NCBI GenBank assembly: GCA_024762745.1 | Contig: JANTGV010000107.1 | Coordinates: 1 to 5,115, forward strand | DNA from: Sulfurimonas sp. | Lineage (GTDB): Bacteria > Campylobacterota > Campylobacteria > Campylobacterales > Sulfurimonadaceae | Length of the DNA stretch: 5,115 nucleotides | Direction: 5' to 3' | Part shown: one piece after another, positions 4,800-5,115 of the stretch | Layout of the letters: each line of letters opens with the position of its first letter | How positions within the stretch are numbered: position 1 is the stretch's first letter | The notes under the pieces: model-generated | What the model was told of the DNA's origin: nothing | Seen by the model: only the letters and a program-made list of their open reading frames with translations | Database searches by the model: none | Program-made: the position numbers and the translations under genes

Positions 4800-5115
4800 C
4801 TTAGTCTAGTTCCAACTCCGATTGGAAATATAGGCGATATATCACTTAGAGCTATTGAGGCTCTAAGTGAAGCGGATACTCTTCTTTGCGAAGATACTCG
4901 CGTTACAAAAAAATTAATCCATATACTTAAAGAGCGTTACGCTACTGCATTTAAAGAGAATCAAGAGTTTATTTCACTCCATTCACATAACGAACAGGCT
5001 TTTGTTGAAAAACTAGAACCATCTTTTTTTGAGCAAAATATTGTTTATGTAAGTGATGCCGGAATGCCTGGAATAAGTGACCCCGGTCAAGTTTTGATTC
5101 GTTACTGCATAGATT
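4797..5115 (+). CDS. rsmI: 16S rRNA (cytidine(1402)-2'-O)-methyltransferase RsmI, 3'-truncated
   Basis: Tetrapyrrole-methylase-fold enzyme that uses SAM to 2'-O-methylate C1402 in the ribosomal P site. The first 106 residues are visible before the window ends, of roughly 270-290 expected. Family motifs in order are SLVPTPIGNIGDIS (3-16), CEDTRVTKKL (31-40), SLHSHNE (60-66) and VSDAGMPGISDPG (84-96), the last being the glycine-rich SAM-binding region. The start is TTG at 4797 with AAGAG at 4786-4790 as ribosome binding site. The N-terminus matches the family exactly from here, and no ATG or GTG is available upstream in frame without entering rpmE. It lies 12 bases after rpmE and probably shares its transcript. 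Like RsmE it methylates 16S rRNA in the decoding centre. Confidence 0.94.
   Translation, partial: MLSLVPTPIGNIGDISLRAIEALSEADTLLCEDTRVTKKLIHILKERYATAFKENQEFISLHSHNEQAFVEKLEPSFFEQNIVYVSDAGMPGISDPGQVLIRYCID
4842..4870 (+). repeat. Perfect 11-bp inverted repeat inside rsmI
   Basis: TCACTTAGAGC (4842-4852) and GCTCTAAGTGA (4860-4870) are exact reverse complements around a seven-base loop, TATTGAG. It covers codons about 16-25 of rsmI, some 45 bases after the start. No T-run follows on either strand, so it is not an intrinsic terminator. It would form a strong RNA hairpin within reach of an initiating ribosome. Confidence 0.85.

Noticed and set aside
1..5115. CRISPR array, tRNA, insertion sequence, phage or toxin-antitoxin genes
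   Set aside because: No regularly spaced repeats, tRNA-like folds, transposase motifs or terminal repeats were seen, and nearly every base belongs to a recognisable housekeeping gene.

Overview
The window is an AT-rich, tightly packed bacterial chromosomal segment. It looks like a Campylobacterota genome (Epsilonproteobacteria, most likely Sulfurimonas or a relative). This is inferred from the base composition, the long QueD variant, the expanded cysteine loop in QueE, -10 boxes of the TATAAT type without a clear -35, and the gene order moaA-queE-queD, which I recall from Campylobacter. No database search was possible.

Left block (1-2125, + strand): the 3' part of moaA (molybdenum cofactor, step 1), queE and queD (steps in preQ0/queuosine synthesis). 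The genes are 3 and 14 bases apart and read as one operon. All three act on GTP or GTP-derived pterins. MoaA and QueE are both radical-SAM enzymes.

Centre (2122-3339, - strand): moeA, the late molybdenum cofactor enzyme that inserts molybdate. It converges on queD with overlapping stop codons. It diverges from the next gene across a 48-base gap that carries TATAAT boxes on both strands.

Right block (3388-5115, + strand): an unrecognised small four-helix membrane protein, overlapping rsmE (16S rRNA m3U1498 methyltransferase). A 112-base gap follows, with a promoter and a structured leader, then rpmE (ribosomal protein bL31) and the 5' part of rsmI (16S rRNA C1402 2'-O-methyltransferase), which runs off the window. 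This side is ribosome maturation and 30S/50S function.

The genes are mostly housekeeping. I see no mobile element, CRISPR array, tRNA or defence system. The points most worth a second look are RNA-level ones: a two-hairpin leader ahead of rpmE, a hairpin pairing the rsmI ribosome binding site with its own start codon, two long perfect inverted repeats inside rsmE and rsmI, and a compact bidirectional promoter with a possibly leaderless transcript. The cluster-binding loop of QueE and the elongated QueD are unusual compared with the well-studied enzymes.
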